DNA of 64,000 nt from Phellopilus nigrolimitatus (GCA_021029095.1 JAJOHG010000032.1:296084-360083); one strand, 5' to 3'; positions 33,538 through 46,293 are shown, counted from the stretch's first letter. Notes: generated by a model not told the origin, from the sequence alone. Translations and numbers: made by a program.

Positions 33538-36176
33538 ATGTCGAACGAGGATATCGAGAAGGTCTCGAGCTCCCCCACAAATTCTGACTCGGTAGGTCGG
33601 CCATCGGATGACAAGCACCACATCGAGGTTGTCGACTCCGTGGGGCTCGCGGTCCCGAGCTACCACGCCGACGCTGGTGCACACGAGGACGACGAGATTG
33701 ACGAGAAGAAGCTCATCCGCAGACTTGACTGGGCACTCATTCCATGGCTGTCATTTCTGTATTTACTGAGCTTCCTGGATAGAACGAGTGTCGGCAATGC
33801 CAAGGTGAGTCTCGTCTGCGACTCGGATGACTGACTGAGCGTCTTACCAACTAAAATGCGAGGGCACAGTTGTACAACATGGAAGCTGACCTGGGCATCA
33901 CGGATACCCAGTATTTGATATGCCTCTCGGTATTTTTCATCTCGTACGCTGTATTCGAGGTGCGCACCATAAATATTCTCGATCACGTTTTGTTCCCTAT
34001 TTCCTAAGTCATGCGTGCGTACGTTTTGAAAGGTGCCTTCAAATGTCTTCCTCAAGCGGCTCCGGCCCTCGATATGGTTGTCATCGTTGATGTTTTTCTG
34101 GGGCATTATGATGGTTTGTCTAATGCATTATTACTCCTCTCTCTACCCTTTCTAACTATTCTTCAATGTCAGACCGTTCAGGGTCTTGTCCACAACTACG
34201 GTGGTCTCTTGGGTATGTCATTCGTTATTCTTCCTTACTTACGTGGCAACCTAATCTCATTGGATTCTTGCATGTTGAATTGAAGGCACGCGCTGGATGT
34301 TGGGAGTGTTCGAAGCCGGACTCTTTCCTGGAGTCAATTATTACTTGTCCTGGTAGGTTTATTGCGGACCTTTGAAGTCTTTACTCGAGGATTGTTTAGA
34401 CGCGAATACTGTGTGACTTACGTGCTCTTGTACGCAGCTGGTACAAGCGGACCGAGTTCGGTGTACGTGCTGCTATTTTCTTTTCAGCTGCTACTGTATC
34501 AGGCGCATTTGGTGGACTTCTGGCTGTGCGTACATCAATTAGAAAAATATTTTGATACTAATTTTTTCCATCTTGACAGGCTGGAATAGCAAATATGGAC
34601 GGCATAGGCGGGAAGCCGGCCTGGTGAGTCCTGATGATCACAATTCGCAGTCAATTCGCCGCTAAGGATTAAAAGGGCATGGATCTTCATCCTTGAGGGC
34701 CTCGCAACCGTTGTCGCGGGCGCCGCCTCTTTCTTCATTATCCAGGACTTCCCAGACACTGCGCGCTTCCTCACAGAGCCCGAGCGCGCGTTCATCATCC
34801 GCCGCCTTCAGGCAGATGACCAGTTTTCCGCTGCGGGCGAGGAGCTCAGGTGGAAGTACATATGGGAGAGCATCTTTGACTGGAAGACGTGGATCGGAAG
34901 TAAGCTTATCATTTTTCTGTTTCCGAATATTCGAATGGGACCGATTAATGGTTCGTTTGATAGTGTTGCTATACATGGGTGCGGACGGACCGCTCTATGC
35001 GTTTTCTCTTTTCCTCCCGAGCATCATCAGCGAGCTAGGTAATTATCTAGGAACAAGTTGACGTTTTCGTACGGTTATTCATTGTCGCGTAGGTTACGAT
35101 GCGACGCCCGCGAACTTGCTCTCTGTGCCCGTATACGTAGTCGCGTGTATTTTCACTTGCGGCGTCGGCTTTATGGCGGACAGAATCGGTATGCGCGGTT
35201 ACTTCACGATGTAAGTGTCGCAACTATTGTCCCTTTCTCCCCGTTCGCCTGACGTACCTATGCTCATACACCCTTGAACTTGCAGCTGTTTCTTCCCAAT
35301 TGGTAAGAATTCCATGCAATTAAGACTTGAGGGCGTTCCCATCTCTGAGGCTAAATTCTTCTTGGGGTTCCAGCTGCCGCAGGATATATTATTTTGATTG
35401 TTTCAAGAAGCGCCGCTTTGTCTTATTTTGCCGTCTACCTCGCTGCATGGTACGTGCAGCTGCAGAAGTAAATCGTTCTCTGTTGATACTTCTGTTTTTC
35501 TGAAGCGGAATATATCCTCTCATACGTGAGCAGCTTCAAGCTTTCAATGTGAAGTAGCGTGTTTACTAACGAGGTTATCCTGCAGCGAATATAATGTACG
35601 TCTGCATGCTTGATCATCTTTCTATCTCCAGTAATGATTGTTTCTACAGCGCCTGGGTTTCGAATAATGTGGAGGGGTCGTACAAGCGGAGCGTCACGTT
35701 GGCGATGGTTATAAGCTTGTAAGAAATATTTATAGGATTCATGTAGGAGCAGTAGTTCACGATCCATTCATATTCAACAGCGGAAACATCAATGGTGCTG
35801 TTAGTTCGAATGTGGTGAGCTCCTGTTCCTAAAATCCCCCTGGCTCTCTCTCTGGAAGGAACTGTCCGTTAACCATCTTTGCTTCCTCTGTATGTAGTAC
35901 CGCGCACGCGACAAGCCGTGGTATACACTCGGGCATGGCATAGTCCTTATGTACATCGGAATTGGCTTCATCACCGCTCTCGTCTTCTTTTTCTTCCTCC
36001 GAAGAGAGAATGCACGACGCATTCGCGGCGAGCGCGATGAGATCATCGTTGGTGTGGATGATGGTTCTGAGAAGGCTGAAGAAATCGGCAACGCGAAGAA
36101 TGGGCGCTATGAGAGCGTGGATGATGCAAAAAGAGACAAGGGTGACGAGTGGAGTGGGTATAGATATACGCTGTAG
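33538..36176 (+). CDS. MFS transporter, allantoate/nicotinate permease-like (ACS family)
   Basis: Plasma-membrane proton symporter of the fungal anion:cation symporter group (Dal5/Tna1-like); substrate probably an organic anion or vitamin. Seventeen exons: 33538-33804, 33870-33959, 34033-34113, 34173-34212, 34286-34352, 34438-34525, 34580-34623, 34676-34899, 34964-35038, 35093-35210, 35286-35302, 35374-35449, 35506-35525, 35586-35595, 35650-35718, 35781-35814, 35898-36176; 532 aa. A hydrophilic N-terminus ends KKLIRRLDWALIPWLSFLYL. TM1-2 carry LSFLDRTSVGNAK. The family signatures LGVFEAGLFPGVNYYLSCWY, KRTEFGVRAAIFFSAAT and IPNIIAWVSNNVEGSYKRSV are present, and the last TM (IVLMYIGIGFITALVFFFF) is followed by a charged cytosolic tail. 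Exons of 10, 17 and 20 nt occur; all phases agree. Confidence 0.9.
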
Positions 36177-36450
36177 ATTAAAAGCAAGATTGAAACCCCC
36201 CGAATTATGTAGCGAATATCGATCAATTTTTCTTTCTTTCTATTATCACGAGTATCACACAATTTGATAATCCTTAGAACGAGCGGTGAACGCGCGAGAT
36301 GTTTCATACATTGGAAGTGGGAGGGATGATTTACAGTAAAGAAATTTGTGCAGTACATAGCAAATACTAAACAAAGTGGGGAAATCGTGCTCCTTGGGCA
36401 CTTACATACGGATTTGATAGCATCTTGCGTAGCGATTTTCAGGCATGATA

Positions 36451-38161
36451 CTAACGGAAGATCCGCCGGGCGCGGACATGAGGAGGAACATCTGTCAGCA
36501 CACTCCCAGCCCGAGTAGATCCCTGTACCAATACTGAAGGGTCGCTGCGGCAATTCTGAGGGGATGAGGAGTTGTCTTTTCCAATATTTGAAGGAACACA
36601 TCGGACATGCGGAAGGGCGAGGGACTTCAGGTGGGGTGCACCGCGCTCCGTTCCGTACCGACTAGAGGGAATTCCAGTGCTAGCGTTGTGTATGGTGCTC
36701 GGAGTAGTATATTTCTTCGTCGAAGCGACACTTGGCGTCGCTGTATTCGACTTGGACGCAATCTGCCCATACTTGGCGCGTGCGGTGGGAGGGAGATGCG
36801 AACTTGAGCTTGAGCCTTTATTGTTCGAGGACGCTGGCGCCGGCGAGGGAGATGGACGGGCATTTGGGACTGAGACGAGTGACTCGTACATCCGTCGCTT
36901 TGTCTGCACGGAAGTGAGCGGGATATTGGACATTCTGCGGTTCGGTGGCGTCGGTGTAGAAGCGGGTCTGGTGCAGCTATTGTGACAAGGGGAATGTGGG
37001 TTTTTGCTGGTAGAGGATGGAGGAGAGGGGAGCACACGTTTTGAGGCGACTAGAGGATTGAAAGAGGCTGCCTTTGTTTTGAGCTTTGATGGGAAAGTGG
37101 CTGGCGGCGAATAAGGTAGGGACATATTCTTTTCAGGCAAAACTGCCGAGTTACACACGTCGACGATGGTAAGGGGCCTCTCTTTAATCGGCGTTGAAGG
37201 TTCCGAGGCAGATTCGTTCTTGGTATCGAGAAGTGTCTCGTCGTTAATGTCACTATCCGAGGAGAGGAAAGTAGGAGAGCCGCTAGAAAAGTAAATAGAG
37301 CTATCCGAGTCGCTACGGTTATGGTCGAAGTCCAGCCTCAATGTAAGCTTGGATGCAATAGATTCCTTGATGGCAGACCGCCCGTCATTCTCGGAGACGC
37401 CAGGGTTAGCTTTAGAAGCCGAAACGCCAATGGATGCAGTCGGTGCGAGAGCCGTTGGACTCGGGAGAACGAGTCCCCTTTTCTCTATCAGATCCTTCAT
37501 TCTTGCTTGGCGCAACGGTGGGAGTTCCTCAGGACCAGCGTCCGATATGTCAGAGGGACTGGGAGTTAAGAGTGCAACATCGTTTGAATCCGGGCAGACC
37601 TGAAGGGCGAGACGTTTCCAGAAGTTAGCGACCTTTCTGCAGTTCATCGCATCCTTTCGAGCTTTGATGGCGACGTCGAGAGCGGCGAGGTAATGCTCTG
37701 GCGTGCGCGGGCCTGAGACGGCTGGCGGCGGTGGAGCTAGTTTTGACCATGGGCTCGACGGGTTTTGGGCTGCGTCCTGGATCTCTAAGAGGAGGTCGTT
37801 TTCGATATTAGCCACAGACCCGGCCGTGATGGATTTCACAACGATATCGGCAAGAGTCTTCATCAATGGCAGCGATAGAAGTGTTTTGACAAGCTGAGCG
37901 TCACTTCCCCCGCATATACACGGAGAAGGGGAAAGTTGCAGCTGGGGCTGGCGGAGAAGGACACGAGACGAGGGGAAACAGAAAGTAGAGAATGTGGTGA
38001 GCGAGTCTTTCCGCCTTGAAGAAGAGACACGCGATGTAGCCTCCTTGATCTCAGCCTCCAGACAAGCTATGCGAGAGAGTAGTGATGAGACATCCTCAGT
38101 TGTGAGATTGACATGGGCTGAAGGTCCAGCGGTTGAGCAAGGGTCTGCAGATACCTCAATT
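36451..38161 (-). CDS. Unrecognised serine-rich protein, 5' end unresolved
   Basis: One long exon encodes about 570 aa and ends with PPHVRARRIFR and TAG at 36451. It begins after an acceptor at 38162-38164 (CTTCCAG), or alternatively at 38145 (TATCTGCAG). The frame has no ATG near its 5' end, so an upstream exon is needed; a 14-nt exon at 38369-38356 with a GTAAGT donor is a candidate. Recognisable parts: a short coiled coil (SRIACLEAEIKEATSR), a helical core (LVKTLLSLPLMKTLADIVVK, then EHYLAALDVAIKARKDAMNC and KVANFWKRLALQ), then a long disordered Ser/Pro/Thr-rich tail. No known domain. The core is the best part to search with. Divergent from ETR1 and convergent with the MFS gene. Confidence 0.65.
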
Positions 38162-38572
38162 CTGGAAGAATGTAAGTAATGGATTTGCAGTAGCCGATGA
38201 TTCGGATTTGGCACGCCTGTGTTGGGGTACCATAGGTATAAAAGTAGATAAAGAACGTGAGGGAGAGAAGAAGAAGAAGCATAGACGTAGAAACTACGCC
38301 TTGCACGCTTTGTTTTTAGGGAGGATGAGGCTGACTTCTGATCAGTGAGACTTACCAGCCACTTCCAATCTGCAAACAGGTTAGATCGGAGGACTTATTG
38401 GGACCTCATCTGTCGTTTCTTCATTTTTGAAGGAATAAGGGGAACAAACATGAAAGTTTCGAATAAAAAGACAAGATGATATTCTGCTCACGTGATTTCG
38501 ATTATGACGCGCCAGACCCACACGATCGACGCGACCTGGAGCTGTCACTGTTCGTCGTCCTGGTCCGCCACC
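38162..38572. other. Upstream exons / shared promoter of the serine-rich gene and ETR1
   Basis: About 410 bp. It contains the probable donor GTAAGT at 38355 (minus strand) and the candidate 14-nt exon 38356-38369 of the serine-rich gene, with a possible start ATG at 38460. The remainder must hold the divergent promoter. Splicing here could not be resolved with certainty. Confidence 0.35.
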
Positions 38573-39993
38573 ATGTCCATGATTCGTAATCGTGCTTGCG
38601 TACGCTAAATTTACCTTTCCGTGCACATAGAAGGAGCTTTTCGTCTTCTGTGGTGTGTTGAGTCGTGCAATTGTCTTTACATCTAATGGCCCTCCTGCCA
38701 AATCCATCCAAGTACTTTCATTCCCGGAAATCCCCCCTCCTCCTCCAAAGACACTCAACATTCGCTATCTCCTCTCTCCAATAAACCCTTCAGACATCAA
38801 TGTCATAGAGGGCACATATCCCGCAAAACCTATAGCTCGCTCGAACCTTACCGAGAATGGTCCGGGAAGCTCAGAACAGCCATGCTTTATCGTGGGGAAT
38901 GAAGGTCTCGCAGTAGTAAGTGAGGTCGGAGAATGTGTACGCGGGTACAAGAAGGGAGACCAGGTGGTTATGGTGAAGCCTCAGGCGGGAACTTGGTCAT
39001 CGAATGCGAATATACAGGAAGATGATGTGATCAGAATACCGGATGTCGGAGGACAGCAAATCAGTGAGGTTCAAGGAGCAACTATGACCGTGTGTGCCCT
39101 CGACCCACACTCTTACTGTCTTATTCTCATTTATAATCTAGGTGAATCCGCCAACGGCTTACAACATGCTCAAAGAGTTTGTTGACCTTAAGCCCGGAGA
39201 CTGGATCGTTCAGAATGGAGCGAATAGCGCTGTTAGCTCATCCCACAAGATGCAGCGATTTCCCCTTTGCTTATCCGTCATACATAGGTTGGGCAGGCAG
39301 TTATTCAGATTGCAGCTCATCGCGGATTGAAAACAATAAATTTCGTGCGAGACAGGCGCGTCTCTTCCCTGATCTGCGACCATCCTCCCTAATTTCCCCA
39401 GCCCAGTAGACCAGACTTCTCCACTGTTGAGAAACAACTACTCGACCTCGGCGCGACGCATGTTCTTCCGCTTGAATCCCTTTCCGACAACTCCGCCCGC
39501 GCAAGGGTGAAAGGGTACACTAATGGTGCTCCCATCCGCCTCGCCCTGAACTGCGTCTCAGGCCCGACAACCGCATCGCTCGTGCGTCTTCTCGGGACGG
39601 ACGCGCATTTAGTTTCGTACGGTGCGATGTCGAAGCAGCCAATTACGCTCCCAACATCGGCGTTCATATTCAAGAGTCTTACAGCGCATGGGTTCATGCA
39701 AGGCCGCTGGTACAAAGAGAACGGCCGGGAGGGGAGAGAGAAGTTAATGCGAGAGTTGACGACGTTGATGGCGAGTGGCAAGGTGAGCTCATCTCGTGCC
39801 GTTGATTGTAACTCGCCTATCTTACTGCTCCGATGTTGCATAGCTCAAGGAGCCCTTGCACTCTATTTTCACTGTTCCGATTTCCCTCAGTGATGAAGAA
39901 GCGACAACAAAAGTGAGGGAAGTGATCGACCAGATGACCAGCGGCGAAGGAATGGTTGGCAAGAAGATGCTGATCAAGTTCCAAGGCACATAG
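38573..39993 (+). CDS. ETR1: Mitochondrial trans-2-enoyl-[ACP]/CoA reductase (ETR1/MECR)
   Basis: Last step of mitochondrial type II fatty-acid synthesis; NADPH-dependent, medium-chain dehydrogenase fold. Certain exons: up to 39089, 39142-39231, 39288-39355, 39410-39782, 39844-39993. Conserved parts: SRAIVFTSNGPPAKSIQVL, LLSPINPSDINVIEGTYPAK (catalytic-site tyrosine), PCFIVGNEGLAVVSEVG, NPPTAYNMLKEFVDLKPGDW, then IVQNGANSAVGQAVIQIAAH (nucleotide-binding loop), GLKTINFVRDR, RLALNCVSGP, and the end EGMVGKKMLIKFQGT. The frame is open from 38655 but lacks an ATG. An ATG at 38573 (MSMIRNRAC) can be joined through a very short 31-nt intron to 38632, so the first exon is provisional. Intron 39356-39409 needs a GC donor (AG|GCGCGT). 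Confidence 0.85.
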
Positions 39994-40227
39994 CTTAGCC
40001 TAGTTCGAGACTTGACTTGGCACAAATCTAAAAATAACTTGTATAAGCATGCAGGTTGCGCAATATACTTACCAGCGGTAAGCCATTCTCCCCAAGTGGT
40101 TCCAGAAGTCGACTTCTTGCCTTCGTCTTAGGCGTGTGCAAAATAACTCACACAAAACCAAGAGCAAAATCGTGTGATCCCGGACATAAGAAATAGGGTA
40201 TGAGATTCCAAAAATACGGATACATGT

Positions 40228-41059
40228 CTATCGTGCTTTTCGGTCGTCAAAGAACCGCTGCAGCGGGAAGAAACTCAGTATTTACTATTGGTCGATACCA
40301 GGACCAACTTACCCTTAGATGCCTGAGTTGCCATGCGCACGTTGCAACTAGCACGCCGATTTGCATTATACTATACCAGACGGCGCGCGCATTGGTCGAC
40401 TCGCTAAGATCCCGGTAATTGGCTTCTCGCTCGCGTTGGTACTGCTGCTCGCGGCGGACATCGTCAAGTTTTGCGTTCAGGTCTCTAATTTTGGAGGCGA
40501 GGTTAGAGACGTGAGAGCGATCCTGTTCGAGATTTGGCCGGGTAGATCCAACGACGATATCGAGGTAGAGCTTGATGTGTGTGTTCGGGGACGAGGATGA
40601 GGACGCCGAAAGACAAATCGAATGGTCACCCGCCTCGTGCGCGGTGAACGTGAATTTACCGTCGAACGGCCCGCGTGTGCGCACAACAGAGTGACCGGAA
40701 TCCATTTCCTGGTGGCATGGAGGTAAGCTAAAACCGTGAGCAGATGGTTTATGGACGAGAAGGACGCACGTCAACCTCGACCTCAATCCCAAGGTTTGAG
40801 TTTTCCACGTATTTTTGCTCCTGCTCACCCCACTCAAGCGCCCGGTAATGACCTATCATTTAGACCATTCATCTATATCTCGACGTCACTGTTAAATGTC
40901 TGAACGTAACATACCTTCGACAACAGTGTCTGTCGGCAGCTCCTCGATGAAACACCTTCTCTCCGAGGCATCGAGATAGAAATGGAGCGCGTTAGCTAAT
41001 GCAGAGAACAGCAAGAGCAAGAGTAGCGAATGCAGAGCAGAGCCATGTCGACAGCCCAT
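40228..41059 (-). CDS. p24-alpha family cargo receptor (Erp1/TMED9-type)
   Basis: Type I membrane protein of COPI/COPII vesicles cycling between ER and Golgi. Exons 41059-40915, 40852-40770, 40708-40313 and 40257-40228 give 217 aa, the standard p24 length. Signal peptide: SALHSLLLLLLFSALANA. The GOLD domain starts LHFYLDASERRCFIEELP with its disulfide partner in the HSICLSAS segment; between them lie GHYRALEWGEQEQKYVEN and GPFDGKFTFTAHEAGDH. The coiled coil LASKIRDLNAKLDDVRREQQ is followed by the family signature YQREREANYRDLSESTNAR, one TM (WYSIMQIGVLVATCAW) and the tail RHLRRFFDDRKAR with an FF motif and a dibasic retrieval-like end. QLRHL before the tail resembles the alpha subfamily (TMED4/9, yeast Erp1/5/6). 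Divergent from RPF1. Confidence 0.92.
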
Positions 41060-41223
41060 TTTTCGTGTCTCGGGCAGGGAACGTCCAACGCGTCAAAATC
41101 GTAAACTGAAGCTATTCGGCGCCGTGTCAGACGTGTCCTACTCGTGAGAAAAGTCACGCGACGCGTGCTGCTTTACTTTTCTTCCGTACTCTCCGTCTGC
41201 TTGCAATCTGCTAGTTTTGTCTA
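41060..41223. promoter_or_regulatory. Divergent promoter, p24 / RPF1
   Basis: Only 164 bp between start codons, including a CT-rich tract (TTTACTTTTCTTCCG) before RPF1. No TATA element. Promoter activity is inferred from the arrangement. Confidence 0.45.
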
Positions 41224-42716
41224 ATGGCAGTGAATCGCTTCGAGCCTTCGTCTATCAAGAACAAAGTCAAGCGCGAGGAGGTTTCGCGGAAGTCAAAGAA
41301 GGGCAAACGCCAGGAGAAATTGAAGAAAAGGCTTGCAAGAGCAAAGGTCGAGGCGAATGACCCGTTGGCGAAGAAGGTTAATTTTACTTTATATTGCGAA
41401 AAATGTGTTCTGAAGATACGGATAACAGAAAAGACTCGCTGAGAATATACCGAGGACACTTGATAATACGAGAGAATATGACCCTTCCATTTTGACGGCC
41501 GCACCCGCACACCCTCTCGACTCTTCACCCGATGCAGGCCCTTCTAAACAACAACCGGACCCGAGTCAACAACCTGCGGATGAATCTGCACTCGACATTG
41601 CATGCGACCCTTTCGCATCCTACTTCTCCTCTGCATTCAACTCCGACCCCGAGGTCCCGCCGAAAGTGCTCGTCACCACCTCGTTCAAAGCGTCCAAACT
41701 GACCTATGAATTCTGCGAAGAGCTTGTAAGCGTCATACCCGGCGCAGAGTTCATACGACGTAAGAAAGGCAAAGGATTCGAGATGGGGCGTGTAGCGGCG
41801 TGGGCGGCGGGAAGGAGCTATGGAAATATGGTGGTGGTGAACGAAGATATGAAAAAGCCTAGTGAGTCTGCCTGTTTGCTCAGGTTTCATATCTAGACTT
41901 TCCTCGTTTTGCAGATGCAATCACTTTAGTACATCTACCTGAGGGTCCTTCTGTGTATTTCAAGCTCTCGTCCATCCAACTAACAAGCCAAATAAGCGTA
42001 TGCTTCCTTATTCGTTCTTTGTACGCAAATACTGACATTCACCTCATTTTTTTCAGGGTCATGCTCGTCCTACGACGCACTTCCCCGAGCTCGTACTAAA
42101 CAATTTTGTTACTCGTCTCGGACACACTGTGGGGCGGATGTTCCAGACACTCTTCCCTCCAATGCCAGAGTTTCAAGGGCGACAAGTGGTGACACTACAC
42201 AACCAGAGGGACTTCCTGTTCTTCAGACGGCACAGGTGGGTGTCACCTTAGTTGGGATCTATTTTGTGTGGCTTATTATACATATATTAGGTACGCATTT
42301 CGCTCAACGGAAAAGGCCGCCCTGCAGGAGATTGGGCCGCGCTTTACTCTCAAGCTGAGATGGATGAAGAAGGGCTTGCCTGCCGTGCAGTCCCTGGGCC
42401 ATCCGTCGAAACCTTTAGAGCTGGCACCAGACGAGGATGAAGAGGGTGATGAGACTCAACAGGCAGAGGAAGAAAACGTGTCCGTTGACGCTGATATTGA
42501 AGGGAAAGCGGATGAGGCCATGGGCGGAATAGACAGTGCGAGTGGCCGCAAGGAGGGTGCAAGCGAGAAGATGAAAGTAATCCCACCGACCAAGGACGAA
42601 TACATCTGGATGTGGAAAGTAAGCAAAACACAAGGTTGTTCGCCGTTCGATGCTGAGCCTTTCTGTGCAATTTCTAGCCCGATCTGGAGACCACCAGACG
42701 GACGTTCTTTCTCTGA
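41224..42716 (+). CDS. RPF1: Ribosome production factor 1 (Brix domain)
   Basis: Nucleolar 60S assembly factor needed for ITS2 processing and 5S RNP docking. Exons 41224-41376, 41429-41861, 41915-41997, 42057-42235, 42291-42618 and 42678-42716 give 404 aa. The basic N-terminus ([20 protein letters not shown], then [18 protein letters not shown]) suits nucleolar targeting. The Brix domain follows: [153 protein letters not shown]. An acidic insert with [12 protein letters not shown] precedes [19 protein letters not shown] at the end, as in Rpf1 orthologues. Confidence 0.95.
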
Positions 42717-42961
42717 TACTTTTGCTGTTGCAATTGTTTTGGTTTGTGTTTAGAGTGGATAATGGCTGTAATCAACTACCATTTTTGTAAAATTGTGACA
42801 CATTCGAGCCGACATGAGTCATGTGATCAACTGTGAATCGACTTGAAGTAGCTCCGAGTCCCATCCAGTAAAATGTTCGGCCTTAAACCCCTTTCTCAAA
42901 CACCGCGTCCATCCTACTTAACGAACGGCATACTACTGATATCTGGCAATAGACATTCACA

Positions 42962-44767
42962 ATGACATCGAAGACGCTTTTCCCCGAGATTGGCAAAGTT
43001 GCTGAAACTACTGGACGCTTTCCGGAGGATTCGGAGGAGACGCTCCAGAAGTCTGCCGTTTTCAATCAAGACGAAGAAAGACCAGTCCAGGAAATCGAGT
43101 CGCTTTGTATGAATTGCGAGAAAAATGTGAGCTACCAAGAAACGCGAAGGCGCATAAATTGACCTTGCTTGTAGGGTACTACTCGATTGCTCCTAACATC
43201 GATTCCGTACTTCCGTGAGGTGATCATAATGTCCTTCCGATGTGAGCACTGCGGATGGGAGAACAATGAAGTACAGTCTGCTGGTGTTATCCGGGGTGAG
43301 CTAATCCTGCTCGTACAGCGAAACCTCGTCCTGAACATGTTCGATTATAGAGCATGGGAGCGCATACACTGTCCGTATTCTCTCCAGAGAGGACCTTGAC
43401 CGCCAGCTCGTAAAATCATCGACTTGTACTGTCACCATTCCCGAGTTCGAGCTCACCATACCCCCGTCCAAAGGGCAACTCACCACCGTCGAAGGTCTTT
43501 TACGTGACGTCGCCGCGGATCTCAGCTCAGACCAACCACTTCGGCGGATACAGGCCGAGGATGCACACAAAAAAATACAATCCATAATTGACGCATTTAA
43601 AGAAATTCTCGGCGACGGCGATGATGAGGATGAGAACGGAGAGAAGATTGGACCGATAGTGATTAAAAAGGCCTCGGAAAAGGACTTGCCCTTGAAGCCC
43701 TTCACAGTGAAGCTCGATGATCCCTCTGGGAACTCATTTATCGAGTTTGTGGGCTCGATGGCTGACCCGAAGTGGAATTTGCGGACATACAAGCGCACAC
43801 GCCAGCAGGCCGTCCAGCTGGGCATGGCTGCACCGGACGAACAGGCGGACGCGGACGGTGTTGAGAAGGAGCAAGTCGAGCCGACAAAATTGGCAAACAA
43901 GGGTCAGGCGGAGGAGGTTCTCGGCGGTGGGTTAGAAGGGAAAAACGAAGAGATTTATGTATTTCCTGGGACGTGTTCGAGCTGTGGGGCACCGCTGGAT
44001 ACACTAATGAAGAAAGTCAATATCCCGCATTTCAAGGTGAGTAGTTTCTTATTTATTTATTTTGCCTTCAAGCTCTTTGTTAAGAATTGTAACCTTTCAG
44101 GACATTCTGATCATGTCCACGAATTGTGATCACTGTGGTTATCGTGACAACGAAGTCAAGTCGGGATCTGCGATATCAGAGAAAGGAAAGCGAATAACTC
44201 TGAAGGTAGAGGATAAGGAGGACCTCAGCCGCGATATCTTGAAAGTAAGACATCGTTGCTATACTTTTCCGATCAAAGGCTGATTAAGGTTATTATTCAA
44301 GAGCGAATCCTGTGGATTGAAGATCCCTGACTTAGACCTTGTCCTTCAAGCGGGAACTTTGGGTGGGCGGTTTACGACACTCGAAGGGCTCTTGGATCAA
44401 GTGTACGAGGAGTTATCTGACAAGGTATTCGCGTCCGGAGACTCGGTCGGCCACGATAGGAAGGCCTTCGAGAATTTTCTTGCCAATCTGAAATCTGTAC
44501 GCAGGATGTTCATTTCTTCTTGTCGGTTTTCTTACCTTTGATCACAACCAGGTCAAAGCAGCCGACCATCCATTCACCGTCATTCTCGAGGACCCCCTTG
44601 CTAACTCGTACCTCCAGAACCTCTATGCACCTGATCCTGACCCAAATATGACAATAGAGACCTTTGAGAGGACTTGGGACCAGAATGAGGACCTCGGGCT
44701 GAATGATATGAAATTGGAAGGGTACGAGGAAGACACCGAGAAGGAGAAGACAATAGCGGAATCGTAA
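42962..44767 (+). CDS. ZPR1: Zinc finger protein ZPR1
   Basis: Essential eukaryotic chaperone-like protein that binds eEF1A. Exons 42962-43126, 43175-43295, 43351-44036, 44101-44244, 44302-44496 and 44552-44767 give 508 aa. The two ZPR1 modules repeat the same layout. Module 1: [20 protein letters not shown] then [19 protein letters not shown]. Module 2: [20 protein letters not shown] then [20 protein letters not shown]. Each has a C-x2-C pair on either side of a helical hairpin and is followed by a beta domain ([40 protein letters not shown]). The C-terminus has [20 protein letters not shown] and [17 protein letters not shown], standard for ZPR1. Placed 245 bp after RPF1 and in the same direction. 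Confidence 0.96.
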
Positions 44768-44920
44768 AATGCTGTGCAGTATTAGTAGCGCTATAGAATA
44801 ACATGTAAGATCTGTACGCTTATATGCGCCACTTTGATTTAACTCCACGCGCAGCATCGTCACGCCGTACCAACTAACTCTGCTACCTTCACCGTCTTTC
44901 ACGTTTGAGATCTTGTGGTT

Positions 44921-46077
44921 ATGGCAGATAAGCAGTCGCGATGGGTTCCACTGGAAAGCAATCCCGACGTACGTCCGAGCTGTAAAATAATCCAGAACAA
45001 ATTCGAGCCTTAGCTAATTGGTTGGCCAATGGCAGGTTCTCAACAGCGTACGCGACACCTCGGCTTCACAGCTTGCATGGAGTGACACTAACGGCTGCAC
45101 AGTGGTCGCATAAGGTAGGCCTGGTTCTGTCCCAGGACACGTTCACGGATGTATATGGGCTGGACGAAGAGGTAGCATCTCCTTTTGATTGCTGAGAACT
45201 AAATACTATCCTCAAATTATACGTTGCTTAGCTCCTTGGGATAGTGCCACAGCCCGTTAAGGCTGTCGTACTTCTGTTCCCAATCACAGAGGCGATGGAG
45301 ACAAAGAAGAAGGAGGAAGATGCGAAGACAGAGGAAGGAAGCCTCCCTATTGTTGACCCAACGGTAGTCTGGATAAAACAAACGGCGAGTACTCTTACGA
45401 GTCGTTTGTTGAGCGGTGGACTTAGAGGTCTGTGCTGGTATAGATCTCGAATGCTTGCGGCACGATCGGTCTTTTGCATGCTTTGATGAATGTACGTCGA
45501 GTTCATTTGACACAGAACCTTATTATTACTAAAGTATATTTCATTCTGGAAGTCCCGGGTCACAATTGCTCCTGAAAGCCCATTGGCAGAGTTCATTGAG
45601 CAATGCAAAGGTGTTGAATATTAATGTTACCGAAGTGAATCTCTATTGACCGCGCGACGTTTCTTATTTGACAGGAATTTCCCCGACGGAGAGGGCAAAG
45701 CTACTCGAAACGACCCCCCTCTTTGCAAATGTCCATGCCGCAGAGGCAAGCTCTGGACAGAGCGCCGTTCCAACCAACCTCGATACCGATTATCACTTTA
45801 CCTGCTTTGTACAAGCACCGAGCATGGATCCTGGCAAGGTCAAGGGTGAGGAAGGAAAGCGGCTTATCGAGCTCGATGGACGGCGCGTGGGTCCTATCGA
45901 CAGGGGCCCGAGCGAGAACCTGCTCAAAGTAAGCCTCAAGCTTTCGTCTACCTCTTTGATCAGGCGGCTGAGATACGCACGTCTTAGGATGTTGCCGCGT
46001 TTGTGAAGGAGCGATTCATCTCACAGTCGGACAGCGTCAACTTGAATATGATAGCCCTAGCACCGCCGGAAGCTTGA
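44921..46077 (+). CDS. YUH1: Ubiquitin C-terminal hydrolase, UCH-L3/YUH1 type
   Basis: Cysteine peptidase (C12) cleaving small adducts from ubiquitin or Nedd8/Rub1 C-termini. Exons 44921-44968, 45036-45047 (12 nt), 45103-45171, 45232-45384, 45444-45491, 45553-45610, 45675-45928, 45988-46077; 243 aa. N-terminus WVPLESNPDVLNSWSHKVGL, then DTFTDVYGLDEELLGIVPQP, and KAVVLLFPITEAMETKKKEE. The catalytic cysteine is in WIKQTISNACGTIGLLHALM; the catalytic histidine in TDYHFTCFVQAPS; the aspartate in ELDGRRVGPIDRG. The intron 45385-45443 has no phase-compatible GT donor; ACG|GCGAGT fits as GC-AG and falls exactly between QT and ISNACG. Confidence 0.94.
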
Positions 46078-46293
46078 ACAGTAGTGTATGTACATGTACG
46101 AGTCGGATTGGTGGAATCGAAGAATACGAAGAATAAAAGGTGTATCCAAATTTACGTTGTACTGAAAGAGCCGCCGGCAGAGCGAGCTTACTTATTCGCT
46201 GTTCACCCGGTGACTAACCGCGTCCCTATAAAAGGTGCAAGGCGCCATTCGAAGCACGCTTGTCGTGCTCGTCGTCTACAGAGTGCTGAAACG

